A DNA stretch of 64,000 nucleotides from Lentzea tibetensis (GCF_007845675.1 NZ_VOBR01000002.1:248001-312000); one strand, 5' to 3'. Numbered from the stretch's first letter, positions 1-9,422 are shown. Program-made: numbers and translations. Notes: generated from the sequence alone by a model not told the origin.

Positions 1-32
1 GTCGTTCGATTCCTGACCGCCGTCGGGCGCGA

Positions 33-62
33 CGAGGTCCAGCCCGCGCGGGCTGGACCTCG
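33..62. terminator. perfect 30-bp palindrome, probable bidirectional terminator
   Basis: Two 15-base arms with no loop are perfectly complementary, so a stem of about 13 bp with a GCGC tip would form in RNA from either strand. It lies just beyond the stop codon of the minus-strand amidohydrolase and probably ends that transcript, and perhaps a plus-strand one entering from the left. Confidence 0.6.
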
Positions 63-77
63 TTGTCCGCCTTGCGG

Positions 78-1526
78 TCAGGCCTCCGGTGGTGGTGTCA
101 GGATGCCGCCCGCCGCCGTGCGGATGCGCAGCGAGGACGCCTTGACGTTGCGGACCAGCTTGTCGACGTCGTAGGCGACGAGCTTGCCGCCGCGCTTGAG
201 GATGCGGCCGTCCACGAGGACGGTGTCGACGTTCGCCGGCGTGGCGGACTGCACGACGGTGGTCTCGATGTTGGCGATCGGCGCGATGTTCACGTCGTTG
301 GTGCGGATGAGGATGATGTCCGCGCGCTTGCCGACGGTGAGCGACCCCGTCGCGTCGCCGAGTCCCAGCGCCCGCGCGCCGTTGATCGTGGCCATGGTGA
401 GGACGTCCCGGAAGCCGATCTCGGGCAGCGTCGCGGACGGCGTGCCCTGCCACGGGATTCCGGTGTTCCAGGTGAGCCGCATGGTCTCGAACATGTCGGG
501 CGGCGCGATCGAGGTCGCGTCGGACGACAGGGAGACGCTGACCCCGGCCCTGCGCAGGCGCAGCAGCGTGTCGCGGGGATCGCCCGCGCTGCCGAGCCGG
601 AACTCCGAGTGCGTGGACCAGGCCAGCGGCGTCCTGGTCCTGGCCAGGATCTCCATGTCGCTGTCGAGTGCGGTGATGTAGTGGCAGAGCAGCACGTTCG
701 GGCCGAGCCACCCGCGTCGCTCGTAGTCGGCGGCGTCGACGATCCGGGGTGGTGCCTGGCCCGCGTGGATCGCGACGGGCAGCCCGCGCCCCATCGCCGC
801 TTCCATGTCAGTGATGAAGGCGGCCTCGGTGCTCTGCGAGAGTCCGCGCAGGTTGATGCCGAAATGGACGAGGCCGTCGAACGCGGTGCCGCCGGGGAAG
901 TACTGCCGCCGCACCCGGTCCAGGTCGGTGAAATCGACCGGCTGTTCCCGCGGCATTTGGTCGATGTGACCGTAGGAGTACCGGGCGCGCACCATCGCGT
1001 CCCGATGTGCGCGCAACTCGGCGTCCGCGTGTGCCGGTGTGCGGGTGTTGTTCGACCAGTTGTGCACCGTGGTGACGCCCGCGTTCACCAGTTCGACGAG
1101 GCCGAGCAGGACGCTGTTGTAGAAATCGCGCGGCTCGTAATGCGTCGACGTGGCCCGTTTCGCCGCGAAGTAACCGAATCCGTCCGCGATGTAGTTCCGG
1201 CCGAGCGCGCTCCACATGTGGTAATGCGTGTTGACGAAGCCGGGCATGACGATCATGTCCGTCGCGTCGATGATCTTGGCGCCGCGTGCGGGCAAGTTGC
1301 GGCCGACGGCTTCGATCCGGCCGTCGTCGACGAGGACGTCACCTCGGGGCAGGGTCCCGAGTGCCGGATCGACGGTCACCACCGATCCGCCTTTGATGAG
1401 GTACCTGCCCCGGCGGCCGGGTGGTTCGTGCGGAGCGGGATCCGCCTGTGCGATGCCCGCTCCGCTCGCCGTGGTGACCACGGCCGCCGCGCCCAGCGCC
1501 TTCGTCAGAGTCCTGCGGTTGATCAT
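78..1526 (-). CDS. Tat-exported amidohydrolase (cytosine deaminase / chlorohydrolase type)
   Basis: 482 residues. The N-terminus carries a twin-arginine signal (NRRTLTKALGAAAV, then an Ala-rich stretch to about residue 30), so the enzyme is probably exported folded. The body is a metal-dependent TIM-barrel amidohydrolase: the HxH metal pair lies in NTHYHMWS, further metal ligands in AIHAGQ and LLCHY, and the late Asp in SSDAT. The C-terminal segment (GSLTVGKRADIILI) is the usual composite beta-sandwich closure. Relatives deaminate or dechlorinate heterocyclic amines or cleave cyclic amides; the substrate cannot be read from sequence. The ATG at 1526 follows GAGGTGG. It lies about 70 bp downstream of the binding-protein gene on the same strand, so co-transcription is possible. 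Confidence 0.85.
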   Translation of the reverse strand: MINRRTLTKALGAAAVVTTASGAGIAQADPAPHEPPGRRGRYLIKGGSVVTVDPALGTLPRGDVLVDDGRIEAVGRNLPARGAKIIDATDMIVMPGFVNTHYHMWSALGRNYIADGFGYFAAKRATSTHYEPRDFYNSVLLGLVELVNAGVTTVHNWSNNTRTPAHADAELRAHRDAMVRARYSYGHIDQMPREQPVDFTDLDRVRRQYFPGGTAFDGLVHFGINLRGLSQSTEAAFITDMEAAMGRGLPVAIHAGQAPPRIVDAADYERRGWLGPNVLLCHYITALDSDMEILARTRTPLAWSTHSEFRLGSAGDPRDTLLRLRRAGVSVSLSSDATSIAPPDMFETMRLTWNTGIPWQGTPSATLPEIGFRDVLTMATINGARALGLGDATGSLTVGKRADIILIRTNDVNIAPIANIETTVVQSATPANVDTVLVDGRILKRGGKLVAYDVDKLVRNVKASSLRIRTAAGGILTPPPEA

Positions 1527-1596
1527 CTGCCACCTCTGTCAGGGGGAGTCGGCACACGTGTGCCCGCACCCTAACCGGCAGAGGTATGCGTCATGA

Positions 1597-2658
1597 TCAT
1601 CTGACTTGGTCCAGTGGTCGCAAATGCTTCTCGACGTCGGTGATCACCGCGTCGACCTGCGGCCGGAACCACGACTGCTTGTCCTTCGCCGCCTGACGTT
1701 GCGCGATTTCGTCCACATTGGACGAAGAGACCACGAGACCGGGCGTGACCAGCCAGCCCTCGGGCAGCTGCCGGACGTCCTTCGCGTGCTGGGCCAGCAG
1801 CCACCCGGCCGCCGCGCCCTTGACGAAGTGCTCGGCGGAGACCGACGCGAACAGGTTGCCGTCCTTGATGCCCTGCAATGCACGAGGGTCGAGGCTGAAC
1901 CCGCCTGCCAGCCACTTCCCCTTGGTGTCGGCGCGCACGGTGGCGAGGTTGACCGCGTCGATGTCACCGGTGCCCAGGAACGCGACGGCGTCCGGGTTGG
2001 CGTCGGCGAGCGTCCGCCAGGCGACCAGGTTCGGCGGCGCGTCGCGCTGGGTGTCCAGCGGGCCGATCACCCGCACGGACGGCAGCTTCTCGGCGAACCG
2101 GTCCCGCATGCCTTGCGCCCGTTGGTCCAGCGCGGGCTGGGCGGGGGAGTTGCTGCCGAGCACGACCTTGCCGGTGCTGGCGGCGGGCAGCCGCTTGATC
2201 GCCTCGTCGGCGAGCATCTGGCCGAGCTCGTAGTTGTCGTTCTCGAGCAGCAGCTTCACGCCCGCTCCCGGCGCGATCTGACCGCCTGCCACGGCGATCA
2301 CCGGTATGCCGCTCTCGGTCACCTTGCCCATCGGGGCCGCGAGCAGCTCCGGCGCCACCGCCGAGACGCCGATCCCGCCCTTCGCCTTCGTGGTGAGCTC
2401 CCGGAACAGCTCGACCTGCTTGAGTCCGTCGTGGGTGGGCGGACCGGTCACCACGAACTCGACTCCACCCGCGATCTGCGCGCCCGCGGTGAAGCCGTCG
2501 CTCATCTCGTTCGAGAAGTCCCGGCTCGTGTTCTGGGACACGAAACCGATCGTGGGCCGATCATTGGATGTTTTCTCGTCGCCGCATCCGCTCAGGGTGA
2601 GTGCCAGCACCAGGCCGGACGAAACAGTTACCGCGACGGAACGTGAATGAAGCGTCAT
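1597..2658 (-). CDS. periplasmic-binding-protein-like lipoprotein (sugar/RbsB type)
   Basis: 353 residues with a lipoprotein signal: a hydrophobic helix ending in the lipobox LTLSGC, Cys25 being the predicted lipidated residue. The rest follows the type I periplasmic binding fold (PTIGFVSQNTSRDFSNEM near the start, PVIAVAGG and FLGTGDIDAVNLA in the two lobes), as in ribose and other sugar ABC-transporter binding proteins. No permease or ATPase gene is next to it, so it is an orphan receptor in this window. The neighbouring exported amidohydrolase suggests a shared extracellular role, but that is only inferred from position. Confidence 0.85.
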   Translation of the reverse strand: MTLHSRSVAVTVSSGLVLALTLSGCGDEKTSNDRPTIGFVSQNTSRDFSNEMSDGFTAGAQIAGGVEFVVTGPPTHDGLKQVELFRELTTKAKGGIGVSAVAPELLAAPMGKVTESGIPVIAVAGGQIAPGAGVKLLLENDNYELGQMLADEAIKRLPAASTGKVVLGSNSPAQPALDQRAQGMRDRFAEKLPSVRVIGPLDTQRDAPPNLVAWRTLADANPDAVAFLGTGDIDAVNLATVRADTKGKWLAGGFSLDPRALQGIKDGNLFASVSAEHFVKGAAAGWLLAQHAKDVRQLPEGWLVTPGLVVSSSNVDEIAQRQAAKDKQSWFRPQVDAVITDVEKHLRPLDQVR

Positions 2659-2786
2659 CAGCCGCCAATCCTGATTGTTCGCGGCGGCCGACGGTACTCG
2701 ACCACGACGAGTGACGAGATTCGGCTGCCATTCCCCGATTCCGGCTAGCCGCGCGGCGAAACGGGCGCCGTATTGCGCCGAGTTGC

Positions 2787-2792
2787 TACGAT
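2787..2792 (+). promoter_or_regulatory. possible -10 element for the GGDEF/EAL gene
   Basis: TACGAT matches the TANNNT pattern and lies 36 bp upstream of the ATG at 2829, inside the 170-bp divergent gap 2659-2828. No convincing -35 hexamer is seen at the usual distance. Nothing else recognisable is in the gap. Confidence 0.3.
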
Positions 2793-2828
2793 CACGCGTC
2801 CATGTCCGCGTGACACGGGATCAAACAG

Positions 2829-4814
2829 ATGCTCTGGAAGTGGATCGAGGCTCGGGCCACCGCGCGGGCAGCGGTGGCCGGTCTGTCGATCGGCTTGGTC
2901 GTACTGGCCGGTGTGGCTCTGTGGACCAGCATGAGCATGCAGAGCACGAACGCCCACCTCCGCGAGCTCACCGAGACCAGCGACCGCTGGGGCCAGGTCG
3001 TCCAGCGCGTCGACGTCGCGGACCACGCGATGGGCGACTACCTGCTCGCAGGCACCGACATCATGCGCGAACCCCTCGCCACGGCGGCTGGTGCGGACGA
3101 CGAGAACCTGCGCTGGCTGGCGGACAACGGGACGCCGTCCGATGTCAGGGCGTCGGCGAAGATCGGCAGGTTGTACGGCGACTACACGACCCTGCTGAAG
3201 GAGATGCTCGCACTCGGCGACCGCGGCGACACCGAGGGCCTGCGGCTGAACGCGGCCCAGGCCGAGCTCACCGCGGGGTCGCTGCGCAAGCAGTTGGCCT
3301 CGGTGGTGCAGCTGAAGCGGCTGGAGACCACCGAGTACCTCAAGCTGGCCGACCGGCGGAACCACCAGCTGCGGCTGGCCGCGCTGGTGGCGTCCGTCGT
3401 CGACCTCGCACTGGTCGGCCTGTGCGGGATGGTGCTGCTCGGCCACCGGCGCAAGGTCCTGCGGCAGGCCGCCAGCAGCGAGCACGACGCGACGCACGAC
3501 TCGCTGACCGGGCTGGCCAACCGGACCCTGCTCGCGCAACGCACCGAACAGGCCATCCAGCGCGCCGACGACGACCACCCGCTCGCACTGCTCCTGATCG
3601 ACCTCGACCGCTTCAAGCCCGTCAACGACACGCTGGGCCACTCGTTCGGCGACCGGCTGCTGCAGCACGTGGCGGCCCGCCTGACGACGACGGTCCGCGA
3701 CCTCGACACGGTGGCCCGGCTGGGCGGCGACGAGTTCGCGGTGCTGCTGCCGGGGGTGCACGCCGTGGCCAACGCGGTGCGCGTGGCCGAACGGATGCAC
3801 GAGGCGCTCGCGTCCCCGGTCGACCTCGACGGGCTCTCACTGGAGGTCAGCGGCAGCATCGGGATCGCCGTGTACCCGGCCGACTCGGTCAACGCGAACG
3901 AGTTGCTCAAGCACGCCGACATCGCGATGTACGCGGCCAAGCGCGGCCGGCTGGGCACGGCGGTCTACGAACCGGTGCTCGACGAGTACAGCACCGCCCA
4001 GCTCACCGTCATCAGCGATCTCCGGCACGCGCTCGACCACGGCGAGCTGGTCCTGCACTACCAGCCCAAGGCGACGGTGCGCAGCGGTGCGGTCTGCGGC
4101 GTGGAGGTGCTGACGCGCTGGCAGCACCCGCAGCGCGGCCTGCTCGGACCGGACCAGTTCATCCCGGCGGCCGAGGACAGCGGCCTGATCGAACCGCTCA
4201 CCCAGTACGTGCTCGATCGGGCGCTCGCGCAGTGCCACGCCTGGCACACGAGCGGCTGGGACGTGCCGGTCTCGGTGAACGTCGGCGCTCAGTGCCTGCA
4301 CAACCGGACGTTCCCGGACCAGGTCGAGGCGGTGCTGGCGCGCTACGGACGACCGGTGGAGACGCTCACGCTGGAGATCACCGAGAGCGCGATCATCGCC
4401 GACCCGCAGTGCGCGACCGAGGTGCTCGGCAGGCTGCGGGACCTCGGCGTGCGGCTGTCGATCGACGACTTCGGCACCGGCTACTCCTCGATCGCCTACC
4501 TGCGCACCATGCCCGTGCACGAGATGAAGATCGACCGTTCGTTCACGACGAACATGCTCACCGACGCCAGCAGCAACGCCATCACGCGTTCCCTGCTCGG
4601 GCTCGCGCACAACCTCGAGCTCGAGGTGGTCGCCGAGGGCGTGGAGGACCACGAGACGTGGCGCGTGCTCGCGGCGCTCGGGTGCGACATCGTGCAGGGG
4701 TACTGCCTCAGCAAGCCGCTCCCCGCCGAGGAGTTCGTCGCGTGGCTGGACCGGCACGAGTCCACACAGGACGCTGAAGGCGATGCGGCGCCGGTGACTC
4801 AGGCGTCCAGGTAG
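2829..4814 (+). CDS. membrane GGDEF-EAL cyclic-di-GMP enzyme
   Basis: 661 residues. One transmembrane helix near residues 15-36 and a second near 178-203 bracket a mostly helical extracytoplasmic sensor segment. A cytoplasmic GGDEF domain follows: GGDEF is intact at residues 299-303, and RDLD at 290-293, five residues upstream, fits the inhibitory I-site RxxD. The C-terminal EAL domain has EVL instead of EAL at 426-428, but DDFGTGYSS (from 546) is intact, and E-x-L variants are common in active enzymes. It probably makes and/or degrades cyclic di-GMP in response to an envelope signal. The last 16 bases overlap the convergent glycosyltransferase gene. Confidence 0.92.
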   Translation: MLWKWIEARATARAAVAGLSIGLVVLAGVALWTSMSMQSTNAHLRELTETSDRWGQVVQRVDVADHAMGDYLLAGTDIMREPLATAAGADDENLRWLADNGTPSDVRASAKIGRLYGDYTTLLKEMLALGDRGDTEGLRLNAAQAELTAGSLRKQLASVVQLKRLETTEYLKLADRRNHQLRLAALVASVVDLALVGLCGMVLLGHRRKVLRQAASSEHDATHDSLTGLANRTLLAQRTEQAIQRADDDHPLALLLIDLDRFKPVNDTLGHSFGDRLLQHVAARLTTTVRDLDTVARLGGDEFAVLLPGVHAVANAVRVAERMHEALASPVDLDGLSLEVSGSIGIAVYPADSVNANELLKHADIAMYAAKRGRLGTAVYEPVLDEYSTAQLTVISDLRHALDHGELVLHYQPKATVRSGAVCGVEVLTRWQHPQRGLLGPDQFIPAAEDSGLIEPLTQYVLDRALAQCHAWHTSGWDVPVSVNVGAQCLHNRTFPDQVEAVLARYGRPVETLTLEITESAIIADPQCATEVLGRLRDLGVRLSIDDFGTGYSSIAYLRTMPVHEMKIDRSFTTNMLTDASSNAITRSLLGLAHNLELEVVAEGVEDHETWRVLAALGCDIVQGYCLSKPLPAEEFVAWLDRHESTQDAEGDAAPVTQASR

Positions 4815-5995
4815 GGCTGCGCGGTGCTCGTGGCCGAGGGTGACCCCCGCCGGGCCTGCCACGTGGAACCTCGGACCATCCAGAACGTGGCGCCGAGCAC
4901 CAAGAGGTACAGGTTGGCCCAGATCAGCTCGAGCCCGTGCCACGCGGGCAGTCCGATCAATCCGAGCGCGGGGACGTCCATCCGGTGCCCGGTCAGGAAG
5001 TGCACCGGCCAGGCGAACAGCACCAGCACGAGCCCCGCGGCCAGCCGAGGCGAACGCTGGTACAGCAGGATCGCCAGCGGCACGAACCACACCCAGTGGT
5101 GGCTCCACGAGATCGGGGACACAGCCGCGCCGGTGAGCCCGCACACCGTGATCGCGAGCAACTGGTCGCCACCGCGGTGTGCCCGTGCGGCGACGAGCAG
5201 CCCGAGCACGGCGACGGGCACCGCGACGGCCAGCCAGAGCCACGTGGGCGGCTGCGGCACCGCGAGCAGCCTGGCGAGCACGCCGTTGATCGACTGGTTC
5301 ATGGCCGAGGCCACCTCGCCGACCCGCTCGGCCCGCAGGAACGTCCCCGACCAGTAGCGAAGCGTGTCCGCGGGGGCGAACACGAGTCCGATGAGGACGG
5401 TGACGGCCGTGGTCGCCGCAGCGACCAGCGCCGCGCGGAACTGTCGGGTCACCAGCAGGTAGACCACGAAGATCAGCGGAGTCAGCTTGAGGCCGGCCGC
5501 GATGCCCACGCCGATGCCGCGCCAGCGGCCCGGCCGGTCCGATCCCAGGTCCCACAACAGGAGCACCAGCAGCAGAAGGTTGATCTGTCCCAGGTAGACG
5601 GTCCAGGACACCGGTTCCAGCCAGAACAGCACCGCGCTGAGCCCCAGCACTTCCAGACGCCGCGCTGTGCGCAGGCACAGCCGCACGGCCGTGCAGAGGA
5701 GTGCCAGGTTGGCCAGGAACACCAGTGCCTGCCACAGCTGGACCGGTCCGAGCGCCAGCGGGGTGAACAGCACGGCGGCGAAGGGCGGATAGGTGAAGGC
5801 GAACGCGCCACCCGCGATCTTGCCGTCGTAGAGCGGCTGCCCGGCCAGGAACGCCTGCGCGCCCGCCCGGTACACCTCGAGGTCGAGGAACCCGCTCATC
5901 ACCAGGTAGCTGGTGACGTGGTGGTGCAACACCGACACCACCGCCGCCAGCGCCAGTGATCCGGCCACGACCAGTCCCACGCGCATGCCGCTCAC
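4799..5995 (-). CDS. GT87-type (DUF2029) polyprenyl-phosphate-dependent glycosyltransferase
   Basis: 398 residues, with about ten hydrophobic helices along the whole length. The first extracytoplasmic loop carries the acidic FLDLEVYR...GQPLYDG pattern of the DUF2029/GT87 family, whose actinobacterial members transfer mannose or arabinose from a polyprenyl-phosphate donor at the outer face of the membrane. The GTG start at 5995 overlaps the stop of the GT39 gene by 4 bp, so the two are translationally coupled. It is the last gene of the operon that starts with the isocyanide synthase, which suggests that the isocyanide product, or a carrier of it, is glycosylated at the envelope. The acceptor is unknown. 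Confidence 0.8.
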   Translation of the reverse strand: MSGMRVGLVVAGSLALAAVVSVLHHHVTSYLVMSGFLDLEVYRAGAQAFLAGQPLYDGKIAGGAFAFTYPPFAAVLFTPLALGPVQLWQALVFLANLALLCTAVRLCLRTARRLEVLGLSAVLFWLEPVSWTVYLGQINLLLLVLLLWDLGSDRPGRWRGIGVGIAAGLKLTPLIFVVYLLVTRQFRAALVAAATTAVTVLIGLVFAPADTLRYWSGTFLRAERVGEVASAMNQSINGVLARLLAVPQPPTWLWLAVAVPVAVLGLLVAARAHRGGDQLLAITVCGLTGAAVSPISWSHHWVWFVPLAILLYQRSPRLAAGLVLVLFAWPVHFLTGHRMDVPALGLIGLPAWHGLELIWANLYLLVLGATFWMVRGSTWQARRGSPSATSTAQPYLDA

Positions 5996-7596
5996 CCGCA
6001 GTCGAAGAGTTGTTCAGGTGGCGCCTGAACGTCCACCGGCTTGCAGTGCGCGGTCACCCACGCCTGGCGTTCCTGGGCGATGGGGCCGCCCATCATCCCG
6101 TGGAACCCGCCCACCATCACGAACCGGAGCCTGCCGCTGTCCACAAGGGACTGGAGCTGGTCCGTGGAGGGGAACGGTGCCGCGCCGGTGAACCCGCCCA
6201 TCGGCAGCACCGACTCGCCGGCGGCCAGGTAGGGCGCGGCGGTGTTCGCCGTCGGCACCGCCATCAGGTACTGCTCCGACCGGTGGTGTGCGCGAACGTG
6301 ATCCAGCAGCGCCTGGTTCGGCGTGAGCATGTGCATGTCACCGAGGCCGGGCGGCATCTTCGCGTCGGACGGCAGCCCGTGCATGGCGGCCATGCCCGCG
6401 GCGGGCAATGCGACCGCCTGTCCCACCACGGGATTGATGCCGTCCAGGCCGTCGATCGGCTTGGCGGACGCGGTCACGGCGAGGCCGCCCGGAACGATCA
6501 GCACGAGCGCGGTGGCCACGACCGCCCAGCGAGGCGATGGCAACCGGGCCAGTCCGGCACCGGCCAAGGCCGCCACGGCGGGCGCCAGTGCCGCCGTGTA
6601 GTACGGGTGGATGCCGGTGGCCGCGGAGAAGACCGCCAGGTGCCCGAGGAGCCAGCCGGCCCACAACACCCAGCCGGGTCGTTCGGCGCGGCCGCCACGC
6701 GCCAGGCCGTGCACCAGCGCGATCAACGCCACCGGCAACAACCAGCCCACTCCGGGGCTGAGGACCCGGCCGAGGCCGGGCGGCCCGCCGAAGTCCGTCA
6801 GCATGCTCGTCAGCTGGCCGCTGGGTGCGTCGCCGTGCCACAGGCGTCCGAACCCGTTGTAGACGAACACCATCTCCCACACGGAGTTGTGCGTGCTGCC
6901 GTCGACGTACGGCCGGGCGCCGGCAGGCGTCATCGCGACCAGGAGGATCCACGAGCCGCTGACCACCAGGGTGACGACAGCGGACACCGCGGTCCGGCCG
7001 ATCCTGGCGAGCAGGGTGCCGTGCGCGCTGAGCAGGTAGGCGGCGAACAACCCCGGCAGCACCAGGAACGCCTGCGCCATCTTGACCTGGAACGCCAGCC
7101 CGACCCAGAGGCCGGCCAGCAGCAGTGGCCGCCAGCGGCCGTCGGCGACCGCCCTGGTCATCGCGTTCGTCGCGCAGACGAGCAACAGGACGAACAGGGT
7201 GTCCGGGATGTTCACCCGCGCCAGCACCACGGAGATGGGCGTCAGTGTGAAGGCCACCGCCGCGATGATCGCGGCACGCTCACCCGACCACCGCCGCACC
7301 GCGTCGTAGAGCACCGGCACCGTGGCGGCGAAGGCGAGTGCCTGCGGCAGCAGCACCACCCACGGGTGGAAACCCAGCACCCGCACGAACAACGCCTGCA
7401 CCCACAGCGCTCCGGGAATCTTGTCCACGGAGATCGACCCGGCCGGATCGTAGGCGCCGTAGAGGAAATCGTGCCAGCTCGTGCTCATCGCCCGCACCGC
7501 GACCGTGTAGTAGTAGTGCGGGTCCACCTGGCCCACCGCCCAGTACGCGAGCGCGAACGCCAAGGTGGTGAGACCGGCGACCAGCCACCGCGTCAC
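5992..7596 (-). CDS. GT39-type membrane glycosyltransferase (ArnT/PMT-like)
   Basis: 534 residues. The N-terminal two-thirds is polytopic with the GT-C layout: helix 1, then a large first extracytoplasmic loop (DPHYYYTVAVRAMS ... YDPAGSISVDK), then PMT/ArnT-like helices. A soluble C-terminal domain of about 130 residues follows, beginning after TASAKPIDG. Such proteins move a sugar from a lipid-phosphate donor to a lipid or protein acceptor outside the cell. Start GTG 7596 overlaps the isnB stop by 4 bp, and the stop overlaps the GT87 start by 4 bp. This coupling to isnB is unusual: known glycosylated isocyanides (rhabduscin type) use a soluble glycosyltransferase. Confidence 0.82.
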   Translation of the reverse strand: MTRWLVAGLTTLAFALAYWAVGQVDPHYYYTVAVRAMSTSWHDFLYGAYDPAGSISVDKIPGALWVQALFVRVLGFHPWVVLLPQALAFAATVPVLYDAVRRWSGERAAIIAAVAFTLTPISVVLARVNIPDTLFVLLLVCATNAMTRAVADGRWRPLLLAGLWVGLAFQVKMAQAFLVLPGLFAAYLLSAHGTLLARIGRTAVSAVVTLVVSGSWILLVAMTPAGARPYVDGSTHNSVWEMVFVYNGFGRLWHGDAPSGQLTSMLTDFGGPPGLGRVLSPGVGWLLPVALIALVHGLARGGRAERPGWVLWAGWLLGHLAVFSAATGIHPYYTAALAPAVAALAGAGLARLPSPRWAVVATALVLIVPGGLAVTASAKPIDGLDGINPVVGQAVALPAAGMAAMHGLPSDAKMPPGLGDMHMLTPNQALLDHVRAHHRSEQYLMAVPTANTAAPYLAAGESVLPMGGFTGAAPFPSTDQLQSLVDSGRLRFVMVGGFHGMMGGPIAQERQAWVTAHCKPVDVQAPPEQLFDCG

Positions 7597-8387
7597 GAGG
7601 TGACAGCCGGGTTGACGAAGTGCGGGTCGCCCAGCACGTGCACGCGGCGCAGGTGCCGCGGTGCCCGGTGGGTGAACGCCTCACGTCCGTGCAGCAGCCC
7701 GTAGTTGTCGGTGATGACCACGTCCCCGGCCCGCCAGTCGTGCGCGTAGAAGTAGCGCGGGTCGTACAACGCCTTGCGCAGCTCTTCCTTGAGCGCCACC
7801 ACGTCCTCGACGCCCGCGAACTCGTGCAGCGGCTTGTTCAGGAACGACTCGTCGCCGTCGACGGGCGGTTCGTTGTACCGGAGGGTGGGTTCGCCGGTCC
7901 TGGGGTGCGGCACGACGAGCGGGGACACCGCCTTGCCGCCGTAGTGCACGACGTTCTGGATCCGGTACGTCACCACGATCTCCCGCCACCTGGCGAGCGT
8001 CTGCTCGTCCAGTTCGCGCAGCAGCCTCGTCGTGTCGCAGAAGGTCGTGCGGCCCCCGTGCCCCGGCCCCGGCTCGCTCACGCACTGGAAGACCTGGAAC
8101 TCCGGGATGAGCGGCTTGTACATGCCGTCCCAGTGCATCGGCACGTAGCTGTGGTCGAAGATGTGGTCGGTGGGGGAGTCGGCCTCGACCAGCTCCAGCA
8201 CCGGGCCGAACGGCCACATCATGATCTCGCCGAGTCCCTCGCACCAGGTGCTGAACGCCTCGGCGCTGCCGGGCGCGCCGAAGTCGTCCAGCACGACGAT
8301 GTGGTGTTCGCGGACCAGCTCACGCACCTGCCGGTGCGTCAGCGAGGAGGCGGAGACCCGCGCGCCGAACGGTTCCAGGTGGATCAT
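7593..8387 (-). CDS. isnB: Fe(II)/2-oxoglutarate dioxygenase of isocyanide biosynthesis (IsnB/PvcB-like)
   Basis: 264 residues in the TauD/TfdA clan. The metal triad is visible as His85-x-Asp87 (in PMHWDGMY) and His233 (in LLHGREAF), with Arg241 or a nearby Arg positioned to bind 2-oxoglutarate. In the PvcA/PvcB and IsnA/IsnB systems this enzyme acts on the tyrosine- or tryptophan-derived isocyanide acid made by its partner, giving decarboxylative desaturation to a vinyl isocyanide or a cyclised product. The IsnA-type gene directly upstream supports this assignment over taurine or clavaminate-type relatives. I chose ATG 8387, which follows AAAGAGG; a TTG lies one codon earlier. The stop overlaps the GT39 start. 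Confidence 0.82.
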   Translation of the reverse strand: MIHLEPFGARVSASSLTHRQVRELVREHHIVVLDDFGAPGSAEAFSTWCEGLGEIMMWPFGPVLELVEADSPTDHIFDHSYVPMHWDGMYKPLIPEFQVFQCVSEPGPGHGGRTTFCDTTRLLRELDEQTLARWREIVVTYRIQNVVHYGGKAVSPLVVPHPRTGEPTLRYNEPPVDGDESFLNKPLHEFAGVEDVVALKEELRKALYDPRYFYAHDWRAGDVVITDNYGLLHGREAFTHRAPRHLRRVHVLGDPHFVNPAVTS

Positions 8388-8419
8388 CAACAGCCTCTTT
8401 CACGCCCAGAGTGTGATCA

Positions 8420-8453
8420 GGTGCAGAAGTTGGTCAGGTGCAGGAGTTGGTCA
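8420..8453. repeat. 17-bp tandem direct repeat spanning the isnA stop codon
   Basis: Two adjacent 17-base copies (8420-8436 and 8437-8453) differ at one position. Each contains TTGGTCA, the complement of TGACCAA, so the isnA stop TGA sits in the repeat unit. A single copy would also end in TGA, so the duplication leaves the protein end essentially unchanged. It looks like a local slippage event. Confidence 0.6.
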
Positions 8454-9375
8454 GCACGAAGTGACTCGGCCGGCCGCGGTCGAGCACGAGCACGGCGCCC
8501 AGCCGTTCGGCCTCGGCCCGCTTCATCAGCTGGAAGCGGCCGCCGCCCTGAACGGCCACCGAGTGCCACGGCGTCAGCCAGCTGTCAGCTCCGCCGCCGA
8601 GCAGGATGCCGAGCTTGGCCGAGCCGCAGGGCTGCGGATGGATCGACAGCCGCACGGCGTGCGGGAACCGGTCGCCGACCAGCCGGCCCCACGCACGGCT
8701 GCGCGCCACCACGCCGTAGGCGCGGTCCCGGCTCTCGCGCTGCAGCGCCGAGCGGGTGCCCTGGTAGTCCGGGCCGAGCCGGTCCTCCACGAGGAAGCGC
8801 ACGATGCCCAGATAGGTCGCTCTGGTGTTCTCGTTCGCGCGGATCTCCGCGCGCAGCTGCTCGAGGCTCTCGCTGTACCGGCTGTCCAGGTCACGCCGCA
8901 GTTGGTCCGGGCACAGCCCGGCCGCCGCGTCGTCGAGGGTGAACAGCCGCAGCGCGTCCGGTGCCTCGCGGGCCACCAGCCGAGCCATCGCCCGCTGGTA
9001 CGCGCTGACGTGGGCGTCCGGCACCCCGATCAGATCGGCGAAAACCCGCCCGTCCGCGCAGATCGTGATGCGCGCTCCCGGTTCGTACACCGCGGAGATC
9101 TGGTCGCACAGCCCGGCGAGAAAACGCACCGCGATTTCTTCGGCCTTGTCCGGAAGAGGGCCGAGGACCTTGTTCCGGTTCGGCGACTTCGCCGGGAAAG
9201 CGGGCAGCGACAGCTCTACCGGGCGACCGTCGCGGACCTGCTGAACAACCTGGTCAAGGTGCGGTCGCAGGCAGTCGGGGCAGTGTTCGGAGAAACATTC
9301 GCCGCCATGGCGTGCGCGGCGCCGATGTGTGAGAAGAATGGACAGGATTCTGCGTGCTGTGCGTTCTTCCGTCAC
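8434..9375 (-). CDS. isnA: isocyanide synthase (IsnA/PvcA, DIT1_PvcA family)
   Basis: About 313 residues if the GTG at 9375 is used. The signature LPAFPAKSPNRNKVLG, then ARITICADGRVFADLIGV and the C-terminal LSIHPQPCGSAKLGI, identify the DIT1/PvcA family. These enzymes convert the amino group of tyrosine or tryptophan to an isocyanide, taking the carbon from ribulose-5-phosphate. A CFSEHCPDC cluster sits near the N-terminus. The start is uncertain: the frame is open back to an ATG at 9483, but no candidate has a clear ribosome binding site. The 9483 start would place coding sequence across the T-N11-A dyad, so the later GTG is preferred. First gene of the operon isnA-isnB-GT39-GT87, divergent from a LysR gene. 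Confidence 0.88.
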   Translation of the reverse strand: MTEERTARRILSILLTHRRRARHGGECFSEHCPDCLRPHLDQVVQQVRDGRPVELSLPAFPAKSPNRNKVLGPLPDKAEEIAVRFLAGLCDQISAVYEPGARITICADGRVFADLIGVPDAHVSAYQRAMARLVAREAPDALRLFTLDDAAAGLCPDQLRRDLDSRYSESLEQLRAEIRANENTRATYLGIVRFLVEDRLGPDYQGTRSALQRESRDRAYGVVARSRAWGRLVGDRFPHAVRLSIHPQPCGSAKLGILLGGGADSWLTPWHSVAVQGGGRFQLMKRAEAERLGAVLVLDRGRPSHFVLTNSCT

Positions 9376-9422
9376 GATTGAAGTATCGAACGACCACAAT
9401 GCGTTGTCTAATAAAAGGAGGT

